Of a stretch of DNA of 64,000 nt, positions 35,951-44,653 are shown piece after piece. Made by a program: the position numbers and the translations under genes. Numbering within the stretch: position 1 is the stretch's first letter; each line of letters begins with the position of its first letter. Origin of the DNA: Alphaproteobacteria bacterium (GTDB taxonomy: Bacteria > Pseudomonadota > Alphaproteobacteria > Micavibrionales > Micavibrionaceae); assembly GCA_018399685.1 (NCBI GenBank), contig JAGYOK010000002.1, positions 54,580 through 118,579 on the forward strand. Direction: 5' to 3'. The notes beneath the pieces were generated by a model. That model saw only the letters and a list, made by a program, of their open reading frames with translations, was not told the origin of the DNA and searched no databases.

Positions 35951-38365
35951 ATGTTAGAAGCCAGTAGCACTGCATATGCTGTACTGCCGTTGCGTGATAT
36001 TGTGGTTTTCCCGCACATGATTGTGCCGCTTTTTGTCGGCAGGAAAAAGTCTGTAAAAGCGCTTGAGCATGTAATGCATACTAACAAGCAAATTGTCCTT
36101 TTGACACAAAAAGCCCCTTCCGAAGATGATCCTGCTCCTGAGGCTCTATATGAGGTTGGTACTATCGGTACAATCCTCCAGCTCTTAAAACTTCCTGATG
36201 GCACCGTAAAAGTGCTTGTGGAAGGCGGGGAACGCGTGCGTGTTACAGAAATGTCTGAAAAAAAGGAAGGCTATATAGAGGCTCAAGTAGCTCTTATGAG
36301 CGATCCTTATGTTAAAGACAAAGAGCTTGATGCCTTGGCAAGAACGGTTATTTCCCAGTTCGAACAATACGTAAAGTTAAATAAGAAGATCCCCCCGGAA
36401 GTAATTGTTTCAATTAATCAAATTGATGACGCTTCAAAGATGTCCGATACGATCGCATCTCACCTTGCCTTAAAGATAGAACAAAAACAGGAGCTTTTGG
36501 AGCTTTCCAGCACCACAGATCGTCTGGAAAAGATATTCAGGCTCATGGAAGGGGAAATTGGAGTCCTTCAGGTTGAGAAGCGCGTGAGAAGTCGTGTGAA
36601 GCGTCAAATGGAAAAGACCCAGCGCGAATACTACCTAAATGAGCAGATGAAGGCTATCCAAAAGGAACTCGGTGATGGAGAGAGTGGCCTTGATGAAATG
36701 GGCGAACTCGAAGAAAAAATCGAGAAAACCAAAATGCCCAAGGAGGCAAAAGAGCGCGCCAAAGCAGAGATGAAAAAATTGCGCCAGATGAGCCCGATGT
36801 CCGCCGAGGCAACAGTCGTAAGAAATTATCTGGATTGGCTGCTCGGCGTGCCGTGGGCTAAAAAATCCAGAGTTAAAAAGGATATCAGGCAGGCTAAAGC
36901 TGTGCTTGACAAAGACCATTATGGTTTGGAAAGAGTTAAAGAGCGTATCCTTGAGTATCTGGCGGTACAGCAAAGAACGCACAAGGTTAAAGGCCCTATA
37001 CTATGCCTTGCCGGGCCGCCAGGCGTCGGTAAAACTTCTCTTGGGCAGTCCATTGCCAATGCTACAAACCGTAAGTTTGTTCGCATGTCCTTGGGCGGCG
37101 TGCGTGATGAAAGCGAAATTAGGGGGCACCGCCGTACATATATTGGTGCGCTTCCCGGCAAAGTTATACAAGGCATGAAAAAGGCCGAGACAATTAACCC
37201 GCTGTTTTTATTTGATGAGATCGATAAGCTGGGTTCTGACTGGCGCGGTGATCCAAGCTCTGCGTTATTAGAGGTTCTGGATCCTGAGCAAAATGAACGT
37301 TTTCAAGATCATTATCTGGAGCTGGATTATGATCTTTCCGATGTAATGTTTGTCTGTACAGCAAACAATGTTGCCAATATGCCCCGCCCTCTACTGGATC
37401 GTATGGAGATTATACGTATCTCTGGATATACGGAAGACGAGAAACTTCAAATTGCGAAACGACATCTCCTTAACAAGCAGATGAAAGCTGCGGGTTTGAA
37501 GAAAAAAGAATTTAGCATCAGCGATGCAGCTATCCGCGATTTAATTCGTTATTATACCCGCGAAGCCGGAGTTCGTAATTTAGAAAGAGAGCTTGCCAAC
37601 CTTTGTCGTAAAGCGATCAAGGAAATTCTGATGAAGAGCAAGACAAAAATTGTTATTTCACCTAGAAGTATTGAAAAATATGCCGGAGTTAAAAAGTTTC
37701 GTTATGGCGAGATAGAAAAACTCGACCGTATTGGTGTTGTAACCGGGCTTGCCTATACAGAAAGCGGGGGAGACATTCTTTCTATCGAGGCTGTCACCAT
37801 GGCAGGTAAGGACTGTAAGGTTTCAACAACTGGTAACCTTAAAGAGGTTATGAGAGAATCTATCACTGTTGCAGAAATGCTTACGAAATCAAGAGCCGCA
37901 CAATATGGGCTTGATTATGAAGTTCTTAAAACAAAACAAATCCACGTGCACGTCCCAGAAGGAGCAACTCCAAAAGATGGGCCTTCTGCAGGAGCCGCAA
38001 TGGTCACAGCAATCATATCAGCATTAACAGGAATTCCTATTCGCCGCGATATTGCTATGACCGGCGAAGTTAATTTGCGTGGCAATGTGACTGCAATTGG
38101 AGGGCTGAAAGAAAAAATGCTGGCAGCTCTTCGTAGCGGCATAAAAACGGTTCTGATTCCTGCTGATAATGAAAAAGATCTGGCAGAGATTCCCAAGAAT
38201 GTCACAAAAAATCTAAAAATTGTGACTGTGAAGACCATAGATGAAGTGCTTTCTTGCGCTTTGTTGGACATGCCAACCCCCCTAGAGTCTATAAAAAATG
38301 AAGAATTAGACCAAATTTCTTCAAAATCTGCAGAAAACGACGGTGAAAGCGTGATTCACCATTGA
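35951..38365 (+). CDS. lon: ATP-dependent protease Lon
   Basis: 804-aa Lon (LonA type): an N-terminal substrate-binding LAN domain ('YAVLPLRDIVVFPHMIVPLF'), a coiled-coil region with 'REYYLNEQMKAIQKELG', an AAA+ module with Walker A 'GPPGVGKTSLGQSIA' and Walker B 'LFLFDEIDK', and a C-terminal serine-lysine dyad ('PKDGPSAGAAM', Ser679, with Lys in 'GGLKEKMLAA'). It degrades misfolded and regulatory proteins. The start is ATG 35951, with GGAAGG nine bases upstream, rather than 35942 where the ribosome site abuts the codon. Confidence 0.96.
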   Translation: MLEASSTAYAVLPLRDIVVFPHMIVPLFVGRKKSVKALEHVMHTNKQIVLLTQKAPSEDDPAPEALYEVGTIGTILQLLKLPDGTVKVLVEGGERVRVTEMSEKKEGYIEAQVALMSDPYVKDKELDALARTVISQFEQYVKLNKKIPPEVIVSINQIDDASKMSDTIASHLALKIEQKQELLELSSTTDRLEKIFRLMEGEIGVLQVEKRVRSRVKRQMEKTQREYYLNEQMKAIQKELGDGESGLDEMGELEEKIEKTKMPKEAKERAKAEMKKLRQMSPMSAEATVVRNYLDWLLGVPWAKKSRVKKDIRQAKAVLDKDHYGLERVKERILEYLAVQQRTHKVKGPILCLAGPPGVGKTSLGQSIANATNRKFVRMSLGGVRDESEIRGHRRTYIGALPGKVIQGMKKAETINPLFLFDEIDKLGSDWRGDPSSALLEVLDPEQNERFQDHYLELDYDLSDVMFVCTANNVANMPRPLLDRMEIIRISGYTEDEKLQIAKRHLLNKQMKAAGLKKKEFSISDAAIRDLIRYYTREAGVRNLERELANLCRKAIKEILMKSKTKIVISPRSIEKYAGVKKFRYGEIEKLDRIGVVTGLAYTESGGDILSIEAVTMAGKDCKVSTTGNLKEVMRESITVAEMLTKSRAAQYGLDYEVLKTKQIHVHVPEGATPKDGPSAGAAMVTAIISALTGIPIRRDIAMTGEVNLRGNVTAIGGLKEKMLAALRSGIKTVLIPADNEKDLAEIPKNVTKNLKIVTVKTIDEVLSCALLDMPTPLESIKNEELDQISSKSAENDGESVIHH

Positions 38366-38520
38366 GTCTTTTTAAAAAAAGGCTTAAAAAGGAATCACTG
38401 GAAATGACTGGAAAGCTGCACTGACGTTTATTTTTATGTGCGACAGTCTTTTTTAGGTCTATTTTTAATATTGGTTTTAAAAATAGTTTGGTTTTTTACT
38501 TAAACACATAGGGGGTTCTT

Positions 38521-38796
38521 GTGAACAAAAATGACCTAGTATCAAAAGTTGCTGAAACAGCAGACATCTCAAAACAAAAAGCAGCTTCTGCAGTTGACGC
38601 TGTTATAGAAGCCATCAAAGGCAGTCTGAAAAAAGGTGAAGATGTTCGCCTTGTCGGTTTTGGAACATTCTCTGTTTCAAAGCGCGCAGCAACAACAGGC
38701 CGTAACCCACGTACTGGCGAACCAATCAAAATTCCGGCTTCTAAACAACCTAAGTTCAAAGCTGGTAAAGATCTTAAAGAAGCTGTGAACAAGTAA
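38521..38796 (+). CDS. hupB: DNA-binding protein HU
   Basis: 91-aa histone-like nucleoid protein of the HU family: '[20 protein letters not shown]', '[20 protein letters not shown]', beta-arm '[20 protein letters not shown]'. GTG 38521 starts the gene, with 'aggggg' upstream. It follows lon, the usual order. A terminator lies downstream, separating it from the leftward-reading quorum-sensing genes. Confidence 0.95.
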   Translation: MNKNDLVSKVAETADISKQKAASAVDAVIEAIKGSLKKGEDVRLVGFGTFSVSKRAATTGRNPRTGEPIKIPASKQPKFKAGKDLKEAVNK

Positions 38797-38850
38797 TTTT
38801 ACGGTTCATTCATCTTTAACTGTTTATCGAACAGGATAGAGTTTTTACGT

Positions 38851-38887
38851 CGGCCACACCTTAATTGGTGCGGCCGGTGTCATTTTT
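38851..38887 (+). terminator. terminator between hupB and quorum-sensing cassette
   Basis: Imperfect stem CGGCCACACC / GGTGCGGCCG (one A-C mismatch), loop TTAATT, then TTTTT at 38883-38887. Well placed for hupB; the far side of the convergent leftward genes ends near 38910. Confidence 0.65.
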
Positions 38888-38909
38888 AGATAAACTGCTT
38901 CATATTGCG

Positions 38910-39245
38910 CTAGTTAATGACGCGTTTGTCATCAATAAAGCCAAAATTTTCTTTTTCTTCTTCCGTTAATTCTTCGTCTACTTCTTCAAGGATTTTGAGG
39001 AGTCCCATCCTCTCGCTAACAGGAATTTTGGAAAGCCTGGAGTACATAGATAATAAAACTAAAGTTGAGCTATCATTGAGAACATCTGTTAATGCAATGT
39101 TCTCGTTATTTGCCCACTGCTCTATTACATAAATAGTATTGGCAATTATCTTGGAGACTTCACCCAGATTGGAGTTTCTAGCTTCCTGGCTTAAATAAAA
39201 TAAAGAAGCTGTTATTAGTCTTAAATCATTATCATTATTTAACAT
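38910..39245 (-). CDS. hypothetical protein downstream of luxI
   Basis: 111-aa acidic, helix-rich protein of unknown function. The C-terminal third is very Glu-rich ('LEEVDEELTEEEKENFGF'). No membrane segment, signal peptide or cysteine. The start ATG has 'aggtg' upstream and lies only 29 bp after the luxI stop, so it is probably co-translated from the luxR-luxI transcript. Operon position suggests a role in signalling, perhaps as a LuxR/LuxI modulator, but there is no sequence evidence for this. Confidence 0.6.
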   Translation of the reverse strand: MLNNDNDLRLITASLFYLSQEARNSNLGEVSKIIANTIYVIEQWANNENIALTDVLNDSSTLVLLSMYSRLSKIPVSERMGLLKILEEVDEELTEEEKENFGFIDDKRVIN

Positions 39246-39274
39246 TTTTACACCTGTTTACTTTAGTTTAATGG

Positions 39275-39913
39275 CTACGCAGCAATTTTTCGGCTTTTAT
39301 CAGTGCCGTAATCCAGAACTGTGTAGTTGATTCCGGTAATTTCACGTACATTTTTGAGGGTCTTTGCTGATACTCTCAGGTTTCCGGCACGAATTTTGTG
39401 TCCCTCTGCACTTTTATGGACATCTCCCATCCATTCAACATCCCACCCGGAATTGGCAAAAATCCTTCTCCAGTAAGCAGGGAACATGACACCAATTATG
39501 CTCTTGATATTTTTTTCAAGCGCAAACTCTAAATATCCAACGACAATTTCCTGAATAATTTTTTTTCTGTAATTTGCTTCAAGGCTTTTTTCTATGCAAA
39601 AACGGCTCCCCTCCCAGATATCTACGCTGGTGGGAATATCCTCATACGTGACTAGATGTGGAAAAGCTTCTTTTAGCATATAAGGCCTGTCGGTTGGATA
39701 TAGGCGGGATGCACCCAAAGCCGCTCCCGAATTATCTCTTTTAACCAGATAATATGCCGCAGGATTATCGTAGGAGTCGTATTCCGCGTTTTCTATAGCC
39801 GGAACGTCCCATTTTTGTCTTTCTATGACGCTCTTATATCTGAGTTGGTGTTGGCTATAGAGCGGATTGCCTTCAAACAAATGGTTGTTTTTTAAGTGCA
39901 CACATTCAATCAT
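39275..39913 (-). CDS. acyl-homoserine-lactone synthase (LuxI family)
   Basis: 212-aa autoinducer synthase making an acyl-homoserine lactone from S-adenosylmethionine and acyl-ACP or acyl-CoA. Conserved positions visible in order: the N-terminal Arg/Trp part ('LRYKSVIERQKW'), the acidic pair in 'EYDSYDNPAAYYLV', 'GASRLYPTDRPYMLKEAFPH', and 'WEGSRFCIEKS' with the Glu and Arg of the active site. The Shine-Dalgarno GAGGAGAG precedes ATG 39913. The cognate LuxR is 63 bp upstream on the same strand. The signal made is unknown. Confidence 0.88.
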   Translation of the reverse strand: MIECVHLKNNHLFEGNPLYSQHQLRYKSVIERQKWDVPAIENAEYDSYDNPAAYYLVKRDNSGAALGASRLYPTDRPYMLKEAFPHLVTYEDIPTSVDIWEGSRFCIEKSLEANYRKKIIQEIVVGYLEFALEKNIKSIIGVMFPAYWRRIFANSGWDVEWMGDVHKSAEGHKIRAGNLRVSAKTLKNVREITGINYTVLDYGTDKSRKIAA

Positions 39914-39976
39914 TCTTCTCTCCTCGTTCGACCATTAGTCTTACGAGCTTAGAAAAGCGGATTTTATATAAGAATA

Positions 39977-40666
39977 TTACCTGACAAGTTCATCAGGTTT
40001 ATCTGAAATATGGCTTGGAAGTATGAGTCCAAGACGAATTGCCTTTGTGATGGCGAAAATTCTTTCGTTAGCAGCCAGCTTTGAATACACATTATTCAGG
40101 TGAAATCGCACAGTACTATAAGAAATTCCTAATATATCTGCTATATCAGCATCACTTTTTCCTTCAGCTGCCCATAAAAGAATTTCGTGTTCTCGATTGG
40201 TTAATTTTATTCCAGCATCTATTTTCTCACCGTTTTCAGCAATCAGCAAATCCGTGTATGCCAGATGAAATTGGTTACAGATTGCCTTTATTATCATTAG
40301 TGACGTTCTGTCGGCTTCGGGATTACCGTGGCTACTGGCCATTCCTACACCGGACAGCTCCCCGTTTACACCGTGCATGGGCACAGCAATTCCGTCTATA
40401 AGATCCGCCTCTCGCGCCTCATACATCAGCTTTTTTTGAATTTTGGAAATGTTCAGATGGTTTGTTACAAAGTCCCAGGTGAACGGACGGTTTGAGTTAA
40501 AACAATATTGAGGAACGGGATCAATTTTTTCATAGCCATTGCTTATATAATATTTCATCCAGTCATCAGGATAGTTTTCAAAAACTCCGTGCCCGGATGA
40601 AAGATTGAGGGAAGGATGGCTTGTTATCAAGCTATAACATATCCGGTCATAGCCAAAGCCTCTCAT
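39977..40666 (-). CDS. LuxR-family autoinducer receptor, start unclear
   Basis: At least 229 aa: an autoinducer-binding domain ('WDFVTNHL', 'DGIAVPMHGVNGELSGVGMA') and a C-terminal LuxR/FixJ helix-turn-helix ('LTNREHEILLWAAEGKSDAD', 'STVRFHLNNVYSKLAANERI'). ATG 40666 is the only canonical start but truncates the N-terminus. The frame stays open to 40780 and reads sense-like residues ('IENFIEKTNAAPTAVAIFDE') that fit a LuxR N-terminus. AGGAG at 40755-40759 lies seven bases from an in-frame ATA at 40747, so a non-canonical start is likely. It is downstream of the XRE gene and upstream of luxI. Confidence 0.82.
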   Translation of the reverse strand: MRGFGYDRICYSLITSHPSLNLSSGHGVFENYPDDWMKYYISNGYEKIDPVPQYCFNSNRPFTWDFVTNHLNISKIQKKLMYEAREADLIDGIAVPMHGVNGELSGVGMASSHGNPEADRTSLMIIKAICNQFHLAYTDLLIAENGEKIDAGIKLTNREHEILLWAAEGKSDADIADILGISYSTVRFHLNNVYSKLAANERIFAITKAIRLGLILPSHISDKPDELVR

Positions 40667-40788
40667 GGTTTTTTTAAATTCATCAAAAATAGCGACCGCT
40701 GTCGGAGCCGCATTCGTTTTTTCGATAAAATTTTCAATAGTGCCTATAACTCTTCTCCTAAAAGTGTGTATACCAAGTAATTAAAGAG

Positions 40789-41157
40789 CTATTCGCTCAG
40801 GCTTTTTAACACTCTAAGGAAATTACGTCTTAGTTCCTTATTTTTGATATTTCCAAAAAATCTTACAATTTCCATAGTCTGTTTATCTATTTTTAAAAAG
40901 TCAGTAACGTCTTTGTCCGCTTGTTCAAATTCGTCGTTTCCTTCAAAAAAATATAGCAAATCTGTTTTTAAATATTTTGCCGCCCGATATAGCCTTACAG
41001 CTGTTATTCTGTTTGTCCCCTTTTCATATTTTTGAATCTGTTGAAAAGAAACACCCATAGCTTCTGCTAGCTGTGTTTGTGAAATGTTTCTTATTTTTCG
41101 CATTGTACATAAGTTTTTTCCGACTATAACATCAAATTCATCTGGTTTAGGCTTCAT
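40789..41157 (-). CDS. XRE-family helix-turn-helix regulator
   Basis: 122-aa DNA-binding protein. The helix-turn-helix is at about residues 14-68: 'LCTMRKIRNISQTQLAEAMG', 'VSFQQIQKYEKGTNRITAVR', 'LYRAAKYL'. The C-terminal half is short, charged and has no sensor domain ('MEIVRFFGNIKNKELRRNFL'). It lies just upstream of the LuxR gene (the LuxR frame is open to within 6 bp of it), so it may be in the same transcript and control the cassette. XRE regulators of this length are common and unassigned. Confidence 0.83.
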   Translation of the reverse strand: MKPKPDEFDVIVGKNLCTMRKIRNISQTQLAEAMGVSFQQIQKYEKGTNRITAVRLYRAAKYLKTDLLYFFEGNDEFEQADKDVTDFLKIDKQTMEIVRFFGNIKNKELRRNFLRVLKSLSE

Positions 41158-41519
41158 ATAAACACATCCTTTGAAAAGTTACTTTCTATAACAAAATTTT
41201 TTATTTATAACATAGATGAAGTTTAATGAAAGAAACAAATTTTGGGTTGTGCAAGTATGTTGCTGGTTATAATTAACAAAAAAGAGATGCCTTTCGATTT
41301 TAAAGGGTTAAGTTTTCAGGAAAGTAATAACAATTCCTGTTTAAACGAAGAGGATGATATGCCTGATGGTTTATTAACTTTCTTCTAAAAAGTATTTCGG
41401 TAGTGTTCAAATATTATGGAAGTTTGAGAGATGAGCTTTATTGAACAAGATTTTAGATACTTAAAAAACAGCTTGCATTTTGTTTGTTAAATCATTAGGA
41501 ATATCACTCTAATTGGTGC
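41158..41519. other. AT-rich intergenic region, XRE gene to tRNA-Val
   Basis: 362 bp. It probably contains the promoter of the leftward quorum-sensing genes. A 43-codon forward frame is at 41257-41388 (listed separately). No clear lux-box palindrome or other RNA gene was found by eye. Confidence 0.5.
41257..41388 (+). CDS. possible 43-aa small protein
   Basis: Open frame ATG 41257 to TAA 41388, encoding an acidic 43-aa product with Phe-rich ends ('FDFKGLSFQESNNN', 'EEDDMPDGLLTFF'). The upstream ribosome site is weak. An in-frame ATG at 41359 has GAGGAT just before it, so a 9-aa peptide is another reading. No homologue is recognised. Listed as a low-confidence possibility because the gap around it is otherwise empty. 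Confidence 0.2.
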   Translation: MLLVIINKKEMPFDFKGLSFQESNNNSCLNEEDDMPDGLLTFF

Positions 41520-41595
41520 GGGTGATTAGCTCAGCTGGGAGAGCATCTCGTTTACACCGAGGAGGTCGGCGGTTCGATCCCGTCATCACCCACCA
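41520..41595 (+). tRNA. tRNA-Val (TAC)
   Basis: 76-nt cloverleaf: acceptor GGGTGAT/ATCACCC, anticodon stem TCTCG/CGAGG around loop TTTACAC (anticodon TAC), T-arm GGCGG-TTCGATC-CCGTC. The 3' CCA is encoded. Confidence 0.95.
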
Positions 41596-41614
41596 ATAGA
41601 CTCTTCTATAAAGC

Positions 41615-42625
41615 TCACAAATCTCTATAAAGCTTATCAGCCTGAAGATGGGCTTGCCGCAACTCACCATCTGATGGGAGAAAACGCACCTCACATTTAA
41701 GATCAAAGCCGCTCTTTTTCATTATTGCCGAGCGGCATTCATGGATAAGAAATAAAACATCCATTGCCTTTGCGTCCCCTGTATTAACAATAAAGTTAGC
41801 ATGTAAAGGTGATATCTGTGCGCCGCCCCTGATTTTTCCCTTAAATCCCAAATCCTCAATAGCCTTGCCGGGAGGGCCGATAATCTCGTACATTTCGGGA
41901 TAGCTAAGAAATACAGAGCCACAACTGGGCAGTTTTCTTGGAAATTTCTTTCCGCGTTCGACCAGAAGGTTCAATGCTTCATTATGCAGCTTTCCTTTAT
42001 CGCCCCGCGCATACCTGAATGTCGCGCCAGTAACAATACACCCCATCCTTTGCAGCGCAGATGAGCGGTAACCAAATTCACATTCAGCCTGTTTTAAAAC
42101 CCTGACCTCGCCATCTTTATCAACGATAGTCACATCAACAAGCTGATCGCCGATTCCTTTACGCTGGCTTCCGCCATTCATAATGATAAGCCCGCCAAGA
42201 GCACCCGGTATTCCGATTGCGTGTACACATCCCTCAAGCCCAAGCTGGATTATATTACGCACATAATGAGGAACCCATAAGCCAGCCCCGGCCCGCACAA
42301 TGCCACCATCTTCAAAGCTCAACTTGTTAAAATTATTGTCCGCAATTTTTATTAAAACCCCTCTATAGCCCGCATCATCAAATAGAATGTTAGAGGCAGT
42401 ACCAATAACTGTAAAAAGGGCATTATGCTTCTTCAAACAGCGCATCACCGCAGCTGCGCTCAGCGTACTGTCAGGCTCAACAACAACGTCTGCATTTCCT
42501 CCTATTTTGTACCACGACAGATCACGCATAAGCACATTACGCCTGACACCACCGAGCACTGCGTCTTCTAGATCTTTAATAATATCACTATTAACTAATT
42601 GTTTGTTTGTTTCAGAGGCCTGCAT
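41615..42625 (-). CDS. murB: UDP-N-acetylenolpyruvoylglucosamine reductase
   Basis: 336-aa flavoenzyme reducing UDP-GlcNAc-enolpyruvate to UDP-MurNAc in peptidoglycan synthesis. FAD-binding 'WYKIGGNADVVVEP', 'VIGTASNILFDDAGYRGVLI', 'GCVHAIGIPGALGGLIIMNG', and the C-terminal 'PSCGSVFLSYPE' with the reducing Ser, and 'GGAQISPLHANFIVNTGDAK' are all present. Type II (no extra domain). It stands alone, away from any mur cluster. Start ATG 42625 lacks a strong ribosome site. Confidence 0.95.
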   Translation of the reverse strand: MQASETNKQLVNSDIIKDLEDAVLGGVRRNVLMRDLSWYKIGGNADVVVEPDSTLSAAAVMRCLKKHNALFTVIGTASNILFDDAGYRGVLIKIADNNFNKLSFEDGGIVRAGAGLWVPHYVRNIIQLGLEGCVHAIGIPGALGGLIIMNGGSQRKGIGDQLVDVTIVDKDGEVRVLKQAECEFGYRSSALQRMGCIVTGATFRYARGDKGKLHNEALNLLVERGKKFPRKLPSCGSVFLSYPEMYEIIGPPGKAIEDLGFKGKIRGGAQISPLHANFIVNTGDAKAMDVLFLIHECRSAIMKKSGFDLKCEVRFLPSDGELRQAHLQADKLYRDL

Positions 42626-42795
42626 TTTTATCGTTTGTTGTGGCTATCGTTATTTTCTCGCAGGTTTGAAACTATCTTTTATGTGTGTTTATTACAAGCT
42701 TGTTGAAAACTGGTATTTGCAGGCACATGATTGTGAAACTCCCGGTTATTTATTGTAGTTTGTTGGCAGGGAATTTATAAATAACGGTCCGACTG

Positions 42796-44463
42796 ATGGA
42801 AATTGATCTGTATAGCCTACTAAAAGGCAACGACGTCCTTGTAATTTTTACGGTTATTACTTTTGGGTATCTCCTTGGAAAAATTAATATTAAGGGCATG
42901 GAGCTTGGTAATGTTGCCGGTGTTCTTATCGTTGGACTTATCTTTGGAGCATGGGGCTTTTCCGGGGTTCCTCAGATAGCAACATTAGGGTTCACGATCT
43001 TTATTTTTTGTGTAGGATTGCAAGCAGGGCCAAGCTTTTTTACCGCTTTTGCTTCTGATGGAGCAAAGTATTTTGCTCTAAGCGTTATCGTTGCGGTTAC
43101 AGCTCTTTCTTTATGCATGCTTTACACACATATATTTTCTTTGGATATGGGGTTTGATGCAGGCATGCTCGCCGGTGCTCTTACCAGCACACCCACACTT
43201 ATCGGCGCGCAGGATGCTGTTTCGAACGGCACAGCTGTATTAACTCAGGGCTTATCAGAAGAAGATGTTATCAAGAATATAGGTGTAGCTTATTCCTTAA
43301 CTTATCTTTTCGGTACGGGAGGCGTGTTGCTTATTATTAAATATCTCCCGATTATTTTTAAAATCGATCTCATAGCAGAAGCAAAAAGGGCTACACGCAC
43401 GCCAGTATATGAAAAAACAATGAACGAAAACAACTTGCCCATGGTTCGTACTTATCTTATGCAAAACGGAAAAATGGCAGGAAAGACTATCAAAGAGGTT
43501 CAAGAGTCTACCAGACAATATTTTACTGTGCTGGGCATTCGCCGCGAAGGGGAGCTTATTGAGGTTACAGAAGACACGGTAATAGAAAAGAACGATGTTA
43601 TGTCCATTATTGCTTCTGTTGCCCAACATAATTACGCCAAAACGCAAGGGATACCCGAAGTCTTTGATAAAGAGCTTTTGAATTACCATATCTGCACCAA
43701 AGAAATTACCATTACAAACTCAGAATATGCAGGTAAAAAACTCTGGGATTTACGCCTGCCAGCCAGACACGGATGCTTTGTCATTGGTTTGCTTAGATCA
43801 GGTGTAGAGCTTCCGGTCAGCACGAGCACTATTTTGCAAAAGGGCGATCGCCTTGAGGTAATTGGTGAGGAAAACCGCATAGATCAGGTCAGCGAAATAT
43901 TAGGGCGAATTGACGAGGACGTTGAAAAAACAGATTTGTTAACACTTTGTCTTGGGGTCGCGCTTGGTTTGCTCATAGGAACCATTGTTCTTCGCCTTGG
44001 GAATATATCGCTCAGCTTTGGTAGCGCAGGGGGGCTTTTGATTATCGGGGTTTTGATCGGTTTTCTTCGGTCTATTTACCCGACTTTCGGTTCTTTCCCA
44101 AGAGCCGCGCGTAACATAATGATGGATCTTGGAATCGTATTATTCATGTCCTCTATTGGTCTTAATGCGGGTGAAAAAGTACTTGGCGCATTAACATCTA
44201 TTGGCCCGCTGCTGGTTATATGCGGTATCTCAATTACCATGGTTCCGGTTCTTGTTGCCTTCATCATTGGCCGTTATATTTTCAGGATGAACGCAGCATT
44301 GCTACTTGGTGCGATTACTGGAGCGATGACAAGCACCCCATCACTAAATATTGTTACAGAAGCTGCCAAAAGCCAGATTCCGGCTCTTGGGTATGCGGGC
44401 AGCTATGCTTTTGCCAATGTGTTGCTTACGTTTGCCGGAGCGCTCCTTATCTTGCTGCAATAA
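42796..44463 (+). CDS. AspT/YidE-type transporter with two TrkA-C domains
   Basis: 555-aa inner-membrane protein of the aspartate:alanine exchanger (AAE) family. Two similar membrane halves of about 5-6 helices each ('GVLIVGLIFGAWGFSGVPQI' ; 'GLLIIGVLIGFLRSIYPTF') enclose two cytosolic TrkA-C domains (residues about 205-385, seen as 'NDVMSIIASV' and 'LEVIGEENRIDQVSEILG'). The repeated 'TSTPTLIGAQDAV' and 'MTSTPSLNIVTEAA' motifs are family signatures. The substrate is not assigned. Isolated gene. Confidence 0.87.
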   Translation: MEIDLYSLLKGNDVLVIFTVITFGYLLGKINIKGMELGNVAGVLIVGLIFGAWGFSGVPQIATLGFTIFIFCVGLQAGPSFFTAFASDGAKYFALSVIVAVTALSLCMLYTHIFSLDMGFDAGMLAGALTSTPTLIGAQDAVSNGTAVLTQGLSEEDVIKNIGVAYSLTYLFGTGGVLLIIKYLPIIFKIDLIAEAKRATRTPVYEKTMNENNLPMVRTYLMQNGKMAGKTIKEVQESTRQYFTVLGIRREGELIEVTEDTVIEKNDVMSIIASVAQHNYAKTQGIPEVFDKELLNYHICTKEITITNSEYAGKKLWDLRLPARHGCFVIGLLRSGVELPVSTSTILQKGDRLEVIGEENRIDQVSEILGRIDEDVEKTDLLTLCLGVALGLLIGTIVLRLGNISLSFGSAGGLLIIGVLIGFLRSIYPTFGSFPRAARNIMMDLGIVLFMSSIGLNAGEKVLGALTSIGPLLVICGISITMVPVLVAFIIGRYIFRMNAALLLGAITGAMTSTPSLNIVTEAAKSQIPALGYAGSYAFANVLLTFAGALLILLQ

Positions 44464-44653
44464 ACAGACCCTGAAGAAATGTTATATTCATAATTAGTAG
44501 CCCTTGTATTCTCTTCTTTTTCGCGATGTTTAAATCTGTTACAATGCTCGCCTGATTTACTTGCCGCTGTCCTATACATTTTCATGACCGCAAATCAGCA
44601 GCTTACAAATCTTTCACCGATAAATCTGTGTATACACAGAAAGGCCAAATCAC

